Below are positions 32,716 to 43,466 of a stretch of DNA of 64,000 nt, piece after piece. The first letter of the stretch is position 1. Each line of letters starts with the position of its first letter. Below the pieces are notes generated by a model. That model had not been told where the DNA came from and made no database searches. It saw only the letters and a program-made list of their open reading frames with translations. The stretch is from the NCBI GenBank assembly GCA_032718475.1, contig JAUCBJ010007698.1:23432-87431 (forward strand). Direction: 5' to 3'. Position numbers and translations under genes: made by a program. This stretch comes from Nemertoderma westbladi (lineage: Eukaryota; Xenacoelomorpha; Nemertodermatida; Nemertodermatidae).

Positions 32716-33039
32716 TGATCAATGGCCAATATGTGAATATGTCAAGACCATTTACTGAAAATTTCAAACGAATTCATTAAAAAATAACGGTGTAGATAGG
32801 TTTTGAGTGAAGGAAAAAATGAGAAATAATATTCTGAGTTAAATGCATGTAAATTTTAAAACCTTCCCGCGCGAATTGGTTAGTCTCTATGTGACCAATT
32901 TCTAAACAAGTATAAAAATTTATAAATCGCTATTTTCATTTATAAATTTACCTAACATGTTTAGAAAAAACCCTGGGGGGGGGGGGGGGGGCAGGGACCT
33001 GAATGACGACACTATATTCCAGGACATGGTTCACGTAGA

Positions 33040-33905
33040 GCCTATCTCACCTATACAAATAATGTCCATTGCAACTACATAACGTATGGGCTGCAGAAAA
33101 ACAATACAAAAACTAATGTCCCCAGATGTGCGCAAGGGACAGTATTTAGAACGGTGTGTTTTCGTCAATATATAAAAAATTTTCTTAATGTCCATTGCAA
33201 CTACATAACGTATGGGCTGCAGAAAAACAATACAAAAACTAATGTCCCCAGATGTGCGCAAGGGACAGTATTTAGAACGGTGTGTTTTCGTCAATATATA
33301 AAAAATTTTCTTAATGTCCATTGCAACTACATAACGTAGGGGCTGCAGAAAAACAATACAAAAACTAATGTCCCCAGATGTGCGCAAGGGACAGTATTTG
33401 GAACGGTGTGTTTTTGTTAAATTATTATATAAGGCCTATTCTTAGCGTCTATTGCTCTTACAATACGTACTGTAGAAGGGTCCAAATAATTGTAAAGCAT
33501 CAAATTCATAATTAATATAATTAAATGATAAGAGTTATATCATTAATTGTTGTGCGCCACTATATTTGTATTTATACAACCTAAAATTAATTAGTCTTCC
33601 CGCAGAAAGAAATAATATTTTGAGCAGTGATGGCAGTATTACGGTTTATTTCTTGAAACTGCAAGTATTTTCAAAACAAATTGCTACATGCTTGCTAACT
33701 TGTACGCATTGATACAGGGGGAATTGTTCAGCGCTATCGCTATCGACTAAGTGAAAACCCATTGTTATAGTAAATGAGTAAACTATGGAAACTTGTATCA
33801 CAAGTAGTCTTTAGGTAACTAATAGAGAAATATTAACTTTTACAATAATTATTCACGAGTGTAAAAGAACACTATCTCTTTGTACTGTACTGACCTGGCC
33901 AAGTA
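33040..33905 (-). repeat. Right arm of the large inverted repeat
   Basis: Reverse complement of the left arm. Three tandem units are marked by AAGGGACAG at 33134, 33260 and 33386 (period 126), followed outward by CTACAGTACG-type sequence, CTAAGTGAAAACCCATTGTT and ATTATTCACGAGTGTAAAAG. A G tract at 32975-32991 lies at its inner edge. Confidence 0.75.
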
Positions 33906-34322
33906 TTCCAATTACTAGAATCATATCCATGAAGTTGCATAAAAACAAAGCATTTCAGTTTCCTTTTCCATATACTGTATGTGTTACACTACAGTAGTTG
34001 TGGACTGTGGACATTAATTTTCGTATGTGTCTTGACCCCAGTTGGGGTTTGTGGACATCACTAAACACACTCAGGTACAACACACATAATTATGACGTCA
34101 CCAAAAGCAATGTCCGCACAGTGAATGTAAAAAAATGATTTTTGAAATATTGGAAAAATTTTAAATTTTGAAAAGCAAACATTTCCCATTACTTATTAGG
34201 AAGCTAATTTGAAAATTTGAAGGATTTTCATTGGATAGTTCTCTAGATATTTAATAAATAAGTACGTCCACAGATCCCTTGGTTGTGAGCTTGTCCACAG
34301 AATCCATAGTTAACCCGTATAG

Positions 34323-34346
34323 GTGTGTGTGTGTGTGTGTGTGTGT
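34323..34346. repeat. (GT)12 microsatellite
   Basis: Uninterrupted GT dinucleotides, roughly mirroring the GT tract at 29.04 kb across the inverted repeat. Confidence 0.95.
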
Positions 34347-34674
34347 CGGTAGCCATAAATGTCGGAAGCCATAATCGAAGTTAATATCTTCAGTTAAATT
34401 GTATGGTTGAATCGAATTATTTCGATTCTTCTATCGGTAATTAATTATTTAGGGGGGTAACATTTATCCCATCTGGTATAAAATTAACATGGGTAGATTC
34501 GCCGTGTCCCATTCTATCAAAGTCTTTACTTTATACTCGAGATTAATGTCAAGTTTTATAGTTATTTATTGATTTACAATTAAAATTGCATTTTTATCAA
34601 TTAATTCACACGCAGGCTCTAACCGCCTAATGACAGTCAATACGGAGTAATTCCTTCCCGTGTCTTAGCAACGC

Positions 34675-34845
34675 TGAGAATGTCCTGGCCTGTTAGAGGC
34701 AGACTGCTGCTGGTTGGGGATGGTAGGATAGCATTAATTCCCTAAACATTCACTCACTCTCCATAGAACTGGCTGACGGGGGTGTGTGTGTGTGTTTAGG
34801 TATCAGTTATTCAATGACATTAATATTATTACTAATGAAGGAATA
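34675..34845 (+). repeat. Dispersed repeat, copy 1
   Basis: Shares AGAGGCAGACTGCTGCTG, CATTCACTCACTCTCCAT, GAACTGGCTGA and TTCAATGACATTAATATTAT with 62282-62420 in the same order. Non-coding; family unknown. Confidence 0.75.
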
Positions 34846-35086
34846 GTGCTCCTTCAATACATCTCAACAGACATCAATTCATTGCCTGTGCCTACCAACG
34901 CGTGCTCCATAACATAACAACATATATCCTTGATTTCCATCACCTCTCACCACAATTATTATTAGTAATTAAAAGTTTCAATTCGGTTTGTCGTTCCGTT
35001 ATCTGGTTATTCAGTTATTGCATTATTAATAAATAAATGTTTTAAAATATATCTTACGAAATATGGTTAATAATAAAAACTTGTCG

Positions 35087-35625
35087 CTAACATTCTCACT
35101 ATGGGGGTTTTAAGGAGTGCTGATTACATTTCTGATGTCAGTTTTCATGTTTACATAAATCTAGTCTGTCTGTCTGTCGGTCTTTCTGTCAGTCAGTCTG
35201 TCAAAACATAAAAGAGAATTCAAATTAACTAACATTCTCGCTATTGGGGTTTTAAGGGGTGCTGATTTCATTTCTGATGTCAGTTTTCAGGTTTACATAA
35301 ATATAGTCTGTCTGTATGTCGGTCTTTCTGTCAGTCAGTCAGTCTGTCAAAACTTAAAAAATAATACAAACTAACTAACATTCTCGTTATGGGGGTTTTA
35401 ATGGGTGCTAATTTTATTTCAGATGTCAGTTTTCACGTTTAAAAAAATCTAGTCTGTCTGGCTGTCGGTCTTTCTGTCAGTCAGTCTGTGAAAACTTAAG
35501 AAAGTATACTAACTAACCAACATTCTCGCTATGGTGGTTTTAAGGGTTGCTGATTTCATTTTTGATGTCAGTTTACACGTTTACATAAATCTAGTCTGTC
35601 TGTCTGTCGGTCTTACAGGACATTT
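35087..35625. repeat. Tandem repeat of about 145 bp, four units
   Basis: Units contain AACATTCTCGCTATGGGGGT, TTTTAAGG.GTGCTGATTTC, GATGTCAGTTTTCA and TAGTCTGTCTGTCTGTCGGT. The last unit runs directly into the LINE tail on the right. Confidence 0.85.
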
Positions 35626-35889
35626 GCAGGACATTGCTTTCGCCGTGAGGACCAGCCAGTGCATAATCTTGTACTTTGGCAGCCTCATGGAGTGAATAAG
35701 CATGGTGGACAGCCCATGACTTTCTTGAGACGCATCTTAATGGACACTGGCCTTAAAGATGCGGATGATCTAGCAAATGTCATGGGTGATAGGGAGTTGT
35801 GGCGGTGCAATTTTGTTGACAAGCCGGCACAGCATTCTTAAAAATGCAGCTGCAATGCAGCATGCCGATCCTAGTAGTAGTAGTAGTAG
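35615..35889 (+). mobile_element. LINE 3' terminal fragment with (TAG)n tail
   Basis: Plus strand: an RT C-terminus reading EDQPVHNLVLWQPHG, GQPMTFLRRILMDTGL and DADDLANVMGDRELWRCNFV, then a stop and a (TAG)n run at 35871-35888. Same architecture and tail as the LINE copies at 16.7 and 30.5 kb, but a clearly different sequence, so a related subfamily. 5'-truncated. Confidence 0.8.
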
Positions 35890-36877
35890 GCATTACGCCA
35901 TATACCTAACACTAATAATACAGTCTACAATACAGCCTATCTACAGTACAGAATGGATTTTTTGCCACGAAGAGCAATAAATGTCATTAATACTATCCAC
36001 CAGTATACCTACTCCAAGAGCCTTCCAATAAAACATGTATTCCAGCATGACGTCCACTGCACGTCTTCGTGCTGTCCATTGTGACGTGCAGTGGACGTCA
36101 TAGGCTCTAAGGGGTTAAGCAACACGGTCCCTACTTCGCCCTGTCGACACCCCAGCCATTTTTCACCAATCCTTTTTTAGAGTTTTTTAATTTTTTTGGT
36201 ATTGGTGAAAGTTCTACAACATTAGTAGATATGTTTTTTATGATAGCTAGTGTTTTTTTGCTCGCTAGTATTTTTTGAAATTATAAAAAATGTGAAAGTC
36301 CATGATATTTCAGGTTAAACTGTTGAAGAATATATTAATGACCAAAATAATTTCCAAAAATTACTAGCTAGTAAAAAATACTAGCTATATACCATTAAAA
36401 ATCTACTAAGGTTCTAGAATATTCACTAGTATAAAAAAAGCACTCAAAATCACAAAAAATAAAGGTTAAAAAACTCATTCGGGACCCTTTTGCTTAAGGA
36501 GTCAAAATTGTAGAACAAATTCCCGAAGTTTGCGACGTTTGCGAAATTCGCGAAGAATCCGTCAGTTTCTGTGCCCTAATGGTTTCGTGACGAAACAATC
36601 AAATCTTACACACTTAACACACGCGAACTAATTTAATGTGTGTATTAGTATGCATGAATCATTAAATAGAAATTAAATTAATGAACGCTATTTCAACATG
36701 AAATCTACGGAATCAAAACACAACACACCCACACTACTGAATTCAAAAATTTATATAGATTGCAACTTATATTTGGCTACCTTTTAGGCCTAAATGGGTG
36801 ATTAATTTAATTATTCACCCCTATATATTTGTAGCCTTTTTAATTTATGCCTCTAATTGAATCAAACATTAAACTAA
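35890..36877. other. Non-coding, with MITE fragments
   Basis: 36.2-36.4 kb holds inverted fragments of the TTCTAGAAC/CACTAGCTA family seen at 13.1-13.9 kb. Otherwise nothing is recognised. Confidence 0.4.
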
Positions 36878-36882
36878 AATAT
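36878..36882. repeat. Target-site duplication, left copy (AATAT)
   Basis: AATAT immediately before the TG of the left LTR; the matching copy is at 51315-51319. Confidence 0.85.
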
Positions 36883-38051
36883 TGTTCGCGCTTTCAGACC
36901 TTTGGCAGTTTAACCCGCCAAATTAGAATGTCTTCTAGATAATAAATCTGCTTTTTAGTCTATGACAAGTATTTGATTCACTACACTAGTCGAAACCAAT
37001 CCGTGCGCGACCATTCACCCGCTGGATATTCCCGGGAGATTGGGTTCGACGGTTTAATTTTTATTGCTATGTAAGCCTAATGTATTATTCGACTGACAGT
37101 ATTATATAATCTCTGACAATATTATTCACCTTCGGTAATATTAACAGTTCCTTTAGGACGTGGCGCTTTATCTATATAAACAGAGTTATGACTTAAACTA
37201 CTCGCAACGATATGGCTTAATTATAATCCACATATATGGCGCATTCTTTAGGAATGCTTCTTTAACAGACTCACTCATACACTATGCTGCACAATACTGC
37301 ACACTAATCTGCCAATCTTCACTGATTTTAGTCACATATAAAAAGAACACAGGCTGACTCATGTAGGGTCTATCAAATAACATTAGATTCACTTCAAACC
37401 ACTTTAACATAAGTCACAATCGTTATTGGTAACCTTTCTCTCTTACCTTCGGTATATCAAGAATATTGGGTTGCGGGGTCATTTATCGTTATTCCAAATA
37501 TAATTATTCATCAACCATATTATGAAGAACTGACAGCAAATAGCAGTATAAAACAACAAGTCAGTACCGGTAGGTACTGCACATAGGCATGAGATATTCA
37601 AGTAGTCAGTTTGCAGTCATCAGAGTCTTTAGGTAGTTAAAGGATATATGGGTCAATAAGCTTAAAAGTGGCCAATGGTTTGTCCGGAAGTTACGATATA
37701 ATTTTAAATGCTTTAATTTATTCGTATATAATAAAGTTATATATTATTTTGTAGCTAATTTATTTGCGCAGCTTACGCACTAAAAATTATCAAAATCTGT
37801 AAAGGCAGTCAAAAGATATGCCCCATTAAAGACTGAAATATCGTGAAAATCAGTTGTCCCTTACATGACAAGACCACAAACAACTGTAAATTTTATCACC
37901 CCAAGTGGCAAATATATAGAAAACCTATATATTGTTGGGAAGCTTAGATGTTTTGCTTTCTTTTCCGATATATTTCAGGCCATAATATTCATGTTGAACC
38001 ATTTGAGATCGATACATAAAATGGGCATGGATTTTTCAATTTTTGTGTCAC

Positions 38052-39804
38052 ATCTGTAACATTTACGTCTAGAATCTGAAGTAGTAACTGTAGGTTTACA
38101 GTTTTGATATATTTAGAATCTACAGGGTTTCTAACATATATAGGCCAAATATCACATACAAAGGGTAAGGTCATCTCATTTGGGAAGCATTTATGTTTAA
38201 CAAAGTCAATATTGAAAGCATAAACGTCCATATCTGTAACGCTACAAATGTGGCCATAGATTTTGATAATATTAATCTCATACAAGTATAATGGTACGTG
38301 TGGAAAGGCAATTTGAATTTATGCCGCATTAACCCCAAGAGTTAATGTGATAAATAAACACCTAGGATGTATGGCGGTGGTAAGCGTTTTTGTCAACCAT
38401 CTGTAACGCGTCACCGTTACAGTGCAGTGCGTTACAGATAGGGCATGTCTCATCTGTAACGCATTATATAACCAGTTATCGATGCGTTACAGACTGTAGG
38501 TTTTCAGTCATATCTATATGACAGTCCTATCTGTAACGGAGGGTCACCCTGAAATACAATAAGGCATCACTGTCAATATTTGAATGCCTACGCGTTTGAT
38601 ACGTTCTTCGTCTTCCTACTGACATCCTAACTGCTCATGGTAATGTGGTAGTGTAAGATGGGTAAGTGTAAAACGCGGAACCGGATGCAGGATCCGGATC
38701 GGTTCTCGAATTTTGAGGTTAAAACGCGGATCCGGGTTTTCATGAAATCCGGAAATGAGTGCAAAATGCGAATTCAATCTAATTTGAATTGTTGCTGGAG
38801 TGTTACTGGATCCTCCCGTAAGGGGAGTAAAACACGGATTCATGTTTATCTCTATCCGGGAAGAAGTGATTGTGGATTCTGGGGAGTAAAGCGCAGATTC
38901 ACTTCACATATGAAATTTTATGAATCCAGAGCTTCTGGCTCCGTGGTAAATAATTTAGGAATTAATTGCAAATATATACAATCTCCATCTTATAAATTTT
39001 AAAAGTAGGCCTATAAATAAAATGTGCTTTTTGCAGAATTTCGCTTTATTTCGTTTAGAATTGTAGAAGATACATTTCCTACAAACAGTGTTTTTTTTAA
39101 CATACAATATATTGTACAGACGGTACTTTGCCCTTTTTCGTTTTGCGTTTTTCGCTATTAGGCTTCCCTGCATAGGCGCGTAATTTATTACAACAATGCT
39201 GATAGCAATGATCCTCATAGCATATAAAAGGCCTATGCCCTATATTTTACTATCAATTTCTAAATCATTGGCTTAACATCACTCACTGACTTACATGAAG
39301 GACTTGTGCACTACTTATATTATTGTGATAAGTTTAGTCAGATCCATTTATTGGATGTGGTAATAGACGTCTCTGAATCAGTTGCAGAGAAACGCCAGGG
39401 AGCGGTTAAATAAGTACATCGAACAAATGGACCGCGGTTGTTATACAGAGTATTTTAAACAAGCATATAAAAAGCGGCGCGGTAGGGAGAATTAAACACG
39501 GGATAAAAAAAAACGTGTAAAACAAGATTATCGGTTACACAGAAAAATGTTAATGAAAAACTTTTTCTATTTATTGAAACCATGTGTATTAAGTACATAT
39601 ACTTTAATGGATGCGATGGTTATGGGCAGATATCTCTGTTTGTTACAGATGTTTGTCCAATAAATTACCTTATTGTCGAAGCAATAAGTTATAATACTGC
39701 AAAATCCACAACATAATTACCGTTACAGATGGCCGTTACAGACGTTTGTCCCAAAAATGTCATCACTGTAATGCGGTACAGTGGTAGACAAAAACGTTAC
39801 AGAT
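38052..39804. repeat. Mirrored array of GTTACAGAT / ATCTGTAAC motifs
   Basis: Exact 9-mers at 38052, 38232, 38399, 38452 and 38529 (ATCTGTAAC) and at 38431, 39642, 39722 and 39796 (GTTACAGAT), plus GTTACAG at 38416, 38486 and 39735. They are confined to the transposon and are likely transposase-binding subterminal repeats (inference). Confidence 0.8.
39367..39495 (+). pseudogene. Short charged ORF inside the TIR transposon
   Basis: About 42 codons after a TAG, encoding LNQLQRNARERLNKYIEQ and YTEYFKQAYKKRRGREN before TAA. The upstream sequence (CTCTGAATCAG) could act as a 3' splice site. The composition looks protein-like, and it may be a remnant exon of a transposase. No homologue recognised. 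Confidence 0.25.
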
Positions 39805-41511
39805 ATGACATTAGTTTTTGCCATATATCTCCCTTTGAGCAGCGCGTCATGCTCTCCCTCTACCATCACAAGATTCGCCATGAAATTATCTTTCGAATGG
39901 TGTATGGTATGGCACTAATTTCCGACAAAAATTTTTTGGTCAATTTGTACCCCTTTTTGGCCACTTTTAAGCTTATTGACCCATATGCCCTTTATAATTA
40001 AACCTACTAGTGTACGACTAAAAAGCAGTACAGCACAAAAATACTTCCAAGCCGTTCTTTCTTTGGCTCAAGACTGAATGTAAACACTGCACATAGGCAT
40101 TGCGTCATTTCTCGGAAATTTTATGTACAAGGAGCCACAAAAACGCTCTCATTGGCTGACTGAACTGAGAGACGCCGTAGAACAAAGGAAATCAACACGT
40201 ATGAATGTCAGCTGTTAACCGTAGTCATAGTAACTACTGTTCAAGAGTAGCTATCACCCCTTTGCGTCACGAATTGCCATAGAATCACAAAATATGCCTT
40301 TCACAGTACACATACGGAGGAAATAGGTCTTAGATCCTCTAAAAACACCGATACAGCAATAATACGGTCTCTTACACTTATTAAATCAACTACAGAGTAT
40401 TTTAATGTAAAAGATAATAAAAATAACGGGGCAATTCAGCAAAGGCTTTTACACCGCTCCCAGAAAATGGGATTTTCAGTCTATAAAATATAAAAATCAC
40501 AGTTTCTAAAACGTAAAGATACTCTAAACAGTTAGTCTTTCTTACGCAGACGGCGTTTACGCAGTTTTTTGAGGCTAGCAAGAGTCCTTTTCTCTTTGGG
40601 GGGAGCCACTTTACTAGGAGGGCCATAACTCCTGGGTGAAGGGTGCAATATGATTGCATCAGAAGGTGTAGGATTGTGGTCGAGGTATCTGCCGTTTCGA
40701 TATGCTTCTCCTCGAGCTGATTTTCCTCCGCTCGTAGCTGGATACGTTCATCCAAAAACTCTCGCAGAGAATAGGATCGTCCAAGTTCGACAACTTCTTA
40801 GAGATTCTGGATTTCCCAATCGAATTGAGATAAGGCCAATTCGTTTATCGATTGGACTCACTGTTATAACTTACGTTTATCTGAACAAACGCAGGTTTCC
40901 TTTTTGATCTTTATAAAATAGCGTTTAACTCGTTTCGTACAACGCTCTCCTTCACCTTGATGAGGGGTTGTATCGCGTTAAACGTGGACGACCATACGGT
41001 TGGATAGTGATATTAGGTGTCCGCGTCACAATCCGGCTAGGTAAGATGGGCGGCTAGCTAGAAATCACTGTCGGAGTGTTACCGATTAATTGTTAGGGTA
41101 GCACTAGATCTTTGAACAGTGAATACAGTCCGCGAGGATCCGCGACACCACCAAGATCGCAGGTCTGAGGTCCAACTAAGGAATGAGGAGGTTTGACCGA
41201 GTATTCCGGGACTCTGATCGTAGGTTTACTCCAGGATCGTTCGAGCCGAGTGAGCATAGGTGATACGTCAACAAGTTTCGGTTTACGTGGATGTTTATGT
41301 CTTTCCGTTTATTAGTTGGGTCTAGGGCATTTATCGTAATAATACCAAAGACGCACGTCTGGTAGGGTAAACGCGGGTGATATTTATTTGTTGTTACAAT
41401 GCTTCTATCAAGAATTCCAAATATACGTTGGAGTTACAGCGTCCATTTATTTCTTAAGTGTCTTTTCTTTCGAGTCGATTTCGAATAGAATTTTCGCATT
41501 CGAATTTCAGT

Positions 41512-41817
41512 TTATGGTTCCGACTCCGCTGGGCAGGATATATAGTCGACATAGTCCGTATTATGTAGATCGATAGGATGACCAGTGGTCAAGAAGTCCA
41601 TATACGTACCATTACGATGCATGTAGCGAGCAGTGAACTTTCTATAATCCAATTCACGCGTAAGTTGCTCTTGGGACATTGGCGGTTCGATATAACGACC
41701 ATCGTCCTCCGTAGTAGTTGGATCAGCGTCGCCACATATCAAGCTATCGACAAACGCTTGTAAAGGTAGAGTATATCGCTCCCCGATACTAAGACCATCT
41801 TCTATCAACTCCGTCAT
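41512..41817 (-). CDS. Small acidic ORF of unknown function in the retroelement 3' region
   Basis: ATG at 41817 gives a 101-residue acidic protein: MTELIEDGLSIGERYTLPLQ, DADPTTTEDDGRYIEPPMSQ, RKFTARYMHRNGTYMDFLTT and TDYVDYISCPAESEP. The frame is also open upstream to about 41988, but without an ATG. No signal peptide, zinc motif or membrane segment. It lies in sense orientation downstream of the gag-pol remnant; it could be a fragment of the deleted region or an accessory ORF. Confidence 0.35.
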   Translation of the reverse strand: MTELIEDGLSIGERYTLPLQAFVDSLICGDADPTTTEDDGRYIEPPMSQEQLTRELDYRKFTARYMHRNGTYMDFLTTGHPIDLHNTDYVDYISCPAESEP

Positions 41818-42629
41818 ATCTGCTATATATGAGTTTATCCATATTATAATGAGTTTATATTTAGGCGAGCGGGCGTCGCTACCTACCCAATCAACCCCCG
41901 GACAGTACGAGATCCTCAGCGCCGATGTGTCGTCGCCGCTGTACTTTCGCCAACGACGTAGCCGCACAACGACAACGACAACCGGCACAAGTCACTCAAC
42001 TGTCCGTCCCAAAGGCTTAGATGTACTTCAGGTTTCCTTGGAGAGTTAGGTTACTTTTACGATTGCGACTAGCTACTGTAAACACACCTTAGCAGTAACA
42101 TTCACCTATAAACTCACAAATACCACACACACAACTTGTCACAAATTACACACACTCGGGTCACTTGTCCGTTAGTCAATGCCTTCCAGAATGTCACTGT
42201 ATTATTATGTATCCTTGGATACTATCAGTGCACTATTTATTCCCTATGCTATTCAATGGGACAAGCTTTCTATTGTTCGTTTAACTCAATTCTAATTCTA
42301 GCGTGGTTGTTGCTATGGTGACATTATACAAAGCTAGCGGTAGAATTAGGGTAGTTCCAATGCATACAGATCTGGAATGTTATTTAATAGTATTCTTTAA
42401 TAGTCAATGTTCTGTTTTATACATGACTTTATGAATTTTATCGGCTATTGACTATGTTTGGGAGACTTTCACACTCTCATACGCATGATAAGATAAATCT
42501 CCGCTCCCTTGATCTATTAATTAATGGAATTTTGGGAACTTTATAAATTGCGTAAAATGGCAATTTATTAAATTCATTAAAAGGCATGAATTTAAATTTA
42601 TTCCCTGAAATTTTATTATTTGATAATTA

Positions 42630-42960
42630 AATGGACATATTTTGATTCTAGAACATGTCTAGGGGCACAAGATCCTTAATTCTAAGAAATTGTCTCTTTA
42701 AGAATATCGGTAAATGCTACGATATCTTAATTGACTAGAATTGTTGAAGGATCTGGATTTTACAGATTTTGACTTATTTGATTTGTAAATATTAACTAAT
42801 TAATATTTGAGATGGGCACCGATTTATTCCAGAACTTGTCTGGGGACGTTAACCACTGATTCTAGAATTTGTCTTTCAAGGATATCGGTGGGTGCCGCGA
42901 TATCTTAATCGACTAGAATTACAGATGGTCAAAGGGTTTAACAGATTTATTTTGCGTTAC
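42630..42960. repeat. Diverged tandem duplication, unit about 185 bp
   Basis: Two copies share GATTCTAGAA, GTCT..GGGG.C, AATTGTCT, GGATATCGGT/GAATATCGGT, CGATATCTTAAT and GACTAGAATT in order, within the element's 3' region. Confidence 0.65.
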
Positions 42961-43466
42961 ACGCTACTGTTAAAGGGACATCACGCTACTATATGTATTA
43001 TTTAATATACGGTATGAGAGCAATATCGCACGAAGCAATGTCAGTGTGAAGAGGCAAGTCGTTTCCAAGGTCTACCCAGAGCTTGGTTTAGCCGAGACAC
43101 GAGGATCTGAACTTTGCATTCCTAATACTCTGCCTACCAATAATACTTAAATATAGTAGTGGCTTTATTGTACTTTAATAAGTACGGACATTTCATCTTA
43201 CTGTAGTTACGTATTTATAATATAATACGGACAGTAAGGAAAGAGAAAAAATAATTATTTCTTCGCCGTCTCACTAAATATAATATAAGTAAGTATGTAC
43301 GTAATAAACACGAATATATTGCACTATTCTACAAAATAATCGCTAAATAATATTCTACTAAATTAAATAAAACGATTATAATAAAATTACATAGTAATAC
43401 ATACAGAAATATAAAAATAATAAAATAATATAAAATAATAGAGTCACACACCCACTCCATATGTTG

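Larger units (their letters stand above)
37649..39983. mobile_element. 2335-bp DNA transposon with 27-bp perfect TIRs and TA target duplication
   Basis: It begins TGGGTCAATAAGC and ends GCTTATTGACCCA; the inverted repeats are perfect over 27 bp. Comparison with the empty site in the sister LTR (GGATATATGCCC near 50846) shows that the insertion duplicated TA. A 4-bp ATAT duplication with TIRs one base shorter is equally compatible. TA duplication would suit a Tc1/mariner-like or related family, but no DDE transposase is visible. Nine exact copies of GTTACAGAT occur inside, mostly as ATCTGTAAC in the left half and as GTTACAGAT in the right. Short open fragments exist (38658-39002; 39367-39495, reading QRNARERLNKYIEQMDRG), but none is recognised. 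Probably non-autonomous or a new family. Confidence 0.88.
36883..40453 (-). repeat. 3' LTR (interrupted by a 2.3-kb transposon)
   Basis: Plus-strand start TGTTCGCGCTTTCAGACC, end GCAAAGGCTTTTACA. Without the insert it is 1234 bp and almost identical to the 5' LTR. In sense orientation it starts TGTAAAAGCC and ends GCGCGAACA. Confidence 0.95.
40454..43466 (-). other. 3' region of the BEL/Pao element
   Basis: About 3 kb between the ORF and the 3' LTR. It contains several short open stretches on the sense strand (40402-40800, a Glu-rich REFLDERIQLRAEENQLEEK; 41100-41300, RKPKLVDVSPMLTRLERSWS; and the ORF at 41512-41817), separated by stops. These may be remains of the missing part of pol or of an accessory ORF; I recognise no env, RT or integrase motif in them. 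Confidence 0.5.

Noticed and set aside
30068-33387. Repetitive ORFs with the peptide RTSGDISFCIVFLQPIRYVV
   Set aside because: They arise from the 126/127-bp tandem units on both arms of the inverted repeat.
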